DNA of 14,670 bases from an uncultured Ruminococcus sp. (lineage in GTDB: Bacteria; Bacillota; Clostridia; Oscillospirales; Acutalibacteraceae). Made by a program: the position numbers and the translations under genes. A model generated the notes under the pieces. It was not told the DNA's origin. It was given only the letters and a program-made list of their open reading frames with translations, and ran no database searches. The stretch spans positions 1 through 14,670 of the forward strand of contig CACYDE010000041.1 of assembly GCA_902773045.1 (NCBI GenBank), written 5' to 3'. How positions within the stretch are numbered: position 1 is the first letter of the stretch; the number at the start of each line of letters is the position of its first letter. Positions 13,525-14,670 of this stretch are shown here, piece after piece.

Positions 13525-13593
13525 ATAATTGTAATATAATTCAAACGGCGATCAGTGAATTATTGCTGTGAATCATGGAGGTGTTTTGTTTTT

Positions 13594-13743
13594 ATGAAAA
13601 AGAGTCATTGGGGAATAATTATTGGAATTGTAACATTTGCTGCTGCTGTTTCTGCGGCTATCACAGCTTTTCTGCTTGTGAATGAAAAGAAAAAGAGAGA
13701 CGAAGAAGAGCTGGAGCGTTATCTTGATTGTTCCATTCAGTAA
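13594..13743 (+). CDS. Small single-pass membrane protein (49 residues)
   Basis: A 49-residue protein with no recognised family. It begins MKKSHWG, has one strong membrane helix at about residues 7-29, then a highly charged segment (NEKKKRDEEELERYLD) that probably lies in the cytoplasm or along the membrane. The start follows GGAGGTG at 13577-13583, a rather long spacing of 12 bases from the GGAGG core. A complete unit, promoter at 13496, ribosome site, ORF and terminator at 13780, argues that it is real despite its size. The open frame continues upstream to GTG 13555, but that part has no ribosome site. It is divergent from the three-paralogue operon and shares its control region, so the products may be functionally linked (inference). 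Confidence 0.75.
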   Translation: MKKSHWGIIIGIVTFAAAVSAAITAFLLVNEKKKRDEEELERYLDCSIQ

Positions 13744-13779
13744 ATTTCCGATTAAAACATTAGTATGCACTTTTACGTG

Positions 13780-13821
13780 ACAGCTTATCTTTAATACTTG
13801 AAAAGGTAAGCTGTTATTTTT
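13780..13821 (+). terminator. Intrinsic terminator of the small membrane protein gene
   Basis: ACAGCTTATCTTT (13780-13792) pairs with AAAGGTAAGCTGT (13802-13814) with one G-U, followed by TATTTTTC. It ends just before the PAP2 gene, whose transcription must come from read-through or an unseen promoter. Confidence 0.85.
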
Positions 13822-13843
13822 CATGTCAGGGAGGCGAAAAATT

Positions 13844-14413
13844 TTGAATATCCTCGAAAAAATATATGAACTCGATCACAGCGTTCTGCTTTTTATTCAG
13901 GAAAACTTGAGGAGCGATATTCTCACTCCGGTCATGCAATTTTCCTCGCTGCTTGTAAATGCCGGGATAATATGGATACTCATATCTCTTGTAATGCTTA
14001 TTTTTAAGAAAACAAGAATGATCGGGCTGATTACACTTTCTTCCATAGCGCTTTGCTTCATTGTAAACAATCTTATGATAAAAAACCTTGTTGCGCGGGC
14101 AAGACCTTTTGATAGATACACAGACCTTTTTCCGCTGATAAAAAAACCGACCGACTATTCTTTCGCCTCAGGTCACACGACAGCTTCGTTTGCAGCATCG
14201 GGGATCCTGTCCCGTTTTCTTCAAAAGCCGCTGGCGGTTCTCGTCATCTTGTTCTCATTCATAGTTGCTTTTTCAAGGCTTTATCTCGGAGTCCACTATC
14301 CGACAGACGTTATATGCGGTTTCCTGATCGGAATTTCGGGAAGCACGATCATACATATACTTTACTCAAAAAAATTCGATCTCGACGGATATAAACTTTC
14401 AAAACACACATAA
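13844..14413 (+). CDS. PAP2-family membrane phosphatase
   Basis: A 189-residue integral membrane phosphatase of the PAP2/PgpB/BcrC type, acting on lipid phosphates such as undecaprenyl diphosphate or phosphatidic acid at the outer face of the membrane. The three signature motifs are intact: KNLVARARP (residues 80-88), ASGH (108-111) and SRLYLGVHYPTD (144-155) with the catalytic histidines H111 and H151. About five helices are visible. I choose the TTG at 13844, nine bases after GGGAGG; the ATG at 13823 lies directly behind the T-run of the upstream terminator and has no ribosome site. The exact substrate cannot be read from the sequence, though undecaprenyl diphosphate recycling is common for this size class. 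Confidence 0.9.
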   Translation: MNILEKIYELDHSVLLFIQENLRSDILTPVMQFSSLLVNAGIIWILISLVMLIFKKTRMIGLITLSSIALCFIVNNLMIKNLVARARPFDRYTDLFPLIKKPTDYSFASGHTTASFAASGILSRFLQKPLAVLVILFSFIVAFSRLYLGVHYPTDVICGFLIGISGSTIIHILYSKKFDLDGYKLSKHT

Positions 14414-14416
14414 TAT

Positions 14417-14434
14417 TAACTCAAACTTCCCATA
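14417..14434 (+). repeat. 18-bp sequence shared with the 3' end of ispE
   Basis: TAACTCAAACTTCCCATA, identical to the reverse complement of 599-616. It begins 3 bases after the PAP2 stop codon and lies 35 bp before the second copy of the 78-bp repeat. Confidence 0.5.
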
Positions 14435-14469
14435 CTCAGAATTACAATAAATGCCGAGTCTATCGTGAG

Positions 14470-14547
14470 TTGTCGATGTAAAGAATAGTTTTCGCTATCG
14501 AATATAAGCCTGTTCTTCGATCAAAGCTATTACCATCACCCATACCC
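14470..14547 (+). repeat. 78-bp structured repeat, copy 2
   Basis: Second copy of the repeat at 437-514, same strand, no gaps. Here a perfect inner stem ATCGAA/TTCGAT (14497-14502 with 14516-14521) sits inside the AATAGTTT/AAAGCTATT stem, with GATG/CATC outside. It lies 56 bp after the PAP2 stop codon, in the sense direction, and its final CCC is part of the next hairpin. Confidence 0.7.
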
Positions 14548-14586
14548 GAAAGCCCCCTTTCCCTCAAGGAAAAGGGGGCTTTCGGG
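14545..14586 (+). terminator. Strong GC-rich hairpin downstream of the PAP2 gene
   Basis: CCCGAAAGCCCCCTTT (14545-14560) pairs with AAAGGGGGCTTTCGGG (14571-14586); the stem continues to CC/GG with one extra A. It lacks an immediate T-run but is very stable. It probably ends PAP2 transcripts together with the hairpin that follows. Confidence 0.7.
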
Positions 14587-14636
14587 CGCTGTGAAAAATT
14601 GAAGTGTTTATGCTTCAGTTTTCGCAGCGCCATTGG
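14585..14636 (+). terminator. Second long imperfect hairpin, abutting the first
   Basis: GGCGCTG (14585-14591) pairs with CAGCGCC (14625-14631), GAAAA (14593-14597) with TTTTC (14619-14623), and TTGAAG (14599-14604) with CTTCAG (14613-14618, one T-G). A short T-run follows shortly after (14637-14640). Two bases are shared with the previous hairpin. Confidence 0.6.
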
Positions 14637-14670
14637 TTTTATGTGGAAAACTATTCGTAATGTTGAAAAA

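Noticed and set aside
13823..13843. ATG start for the PAP2 gene
   Set aside because: It lies immediately after the terminator T-run without a ribosome site; the TTG at 13844 is well placed after GGGAGG.

Overview
The window looks like chromosomal DNA of a moderately AT-rich Gram-positive anaerobe of the Clostridia, probably Ruminococcus/Oscillospiraceae-like. The grounds are strong GGAGG-type ribosome sites, textbook TTGACA-17-TATAAT promoters, an SdpR/SdpI pair, DUF445 and CPBP membrane proteins, and lipoproteins with SH3-like domains. This placement is inferred from gene style; no rRNA, tRNA or CRISPR is present. The window is mostly ordinary chromosome with several accessory features.

Layout. 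(1) Positions 1-613 hold no convincing gene. They contain a 150-bp MITE-like element with 20-bp inverted ends (73-222) and one copy of a 78-bp structured repeat (437-514). (2) A minus-strand cluster, 614-3773, holds a divergent glycerol-3-phosphate dehydrogenase (gpsA-like), a membrane-anchored staphylococcal-type nuclease, a three-helix membrane protein and ispE of the MEP isoprenoid pathway. A hairpin at 2692-2736 separates gpsA from the rest. (3) Divergently, on the plus strand, come sdpR-sdpI and a CPBP (Abi-type) membrane protease, 3994-5806. This resembles a bacteriocin immunity/signal module without its toxin. Its promoter is bracketed by two perfect palindromes sharing the same half-site, a likely autorepression operator pair. 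(4) After a bidirectional terminator (5810-5836) a minus-strand operon, 5861-9767, reads metallophosphoesterase, ADP-ribosylglycohydrolase, SH3-like lipoprotein, DUF445 membrane protein. A good promoter lies at 9983-10011 and implies a roughly 200-nt leader. (5) A second minus-strand operon, 10097-13284, carries three tandem paralogous two-helix membrane proteins. Each has an external domain and a long low-complexity, probably cytoplasmic tail; the tails of two contain internal DNA repeats. It has its own promoter (13330-13358) and terminator (10036-10082). (6) Divergently, on the plus strand, are a 49-residue single-pass membrane protein with its own promoter and terminator, then a PAP2-family phosphatase starting at TTG. 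(7) The right end has the second copy of the 78-bp repeat and two abutting hairpins.

The most notable items are the two-palindrome control region of sdpR, the 78-bp repeat found near both edges downstream of ispE and of the PAP2 gene, together with an 18-bp sequence just after both stop codons, and the tandem family of membrane proteins with repeat-rich tails. I do not recognise that family and assign it no function.
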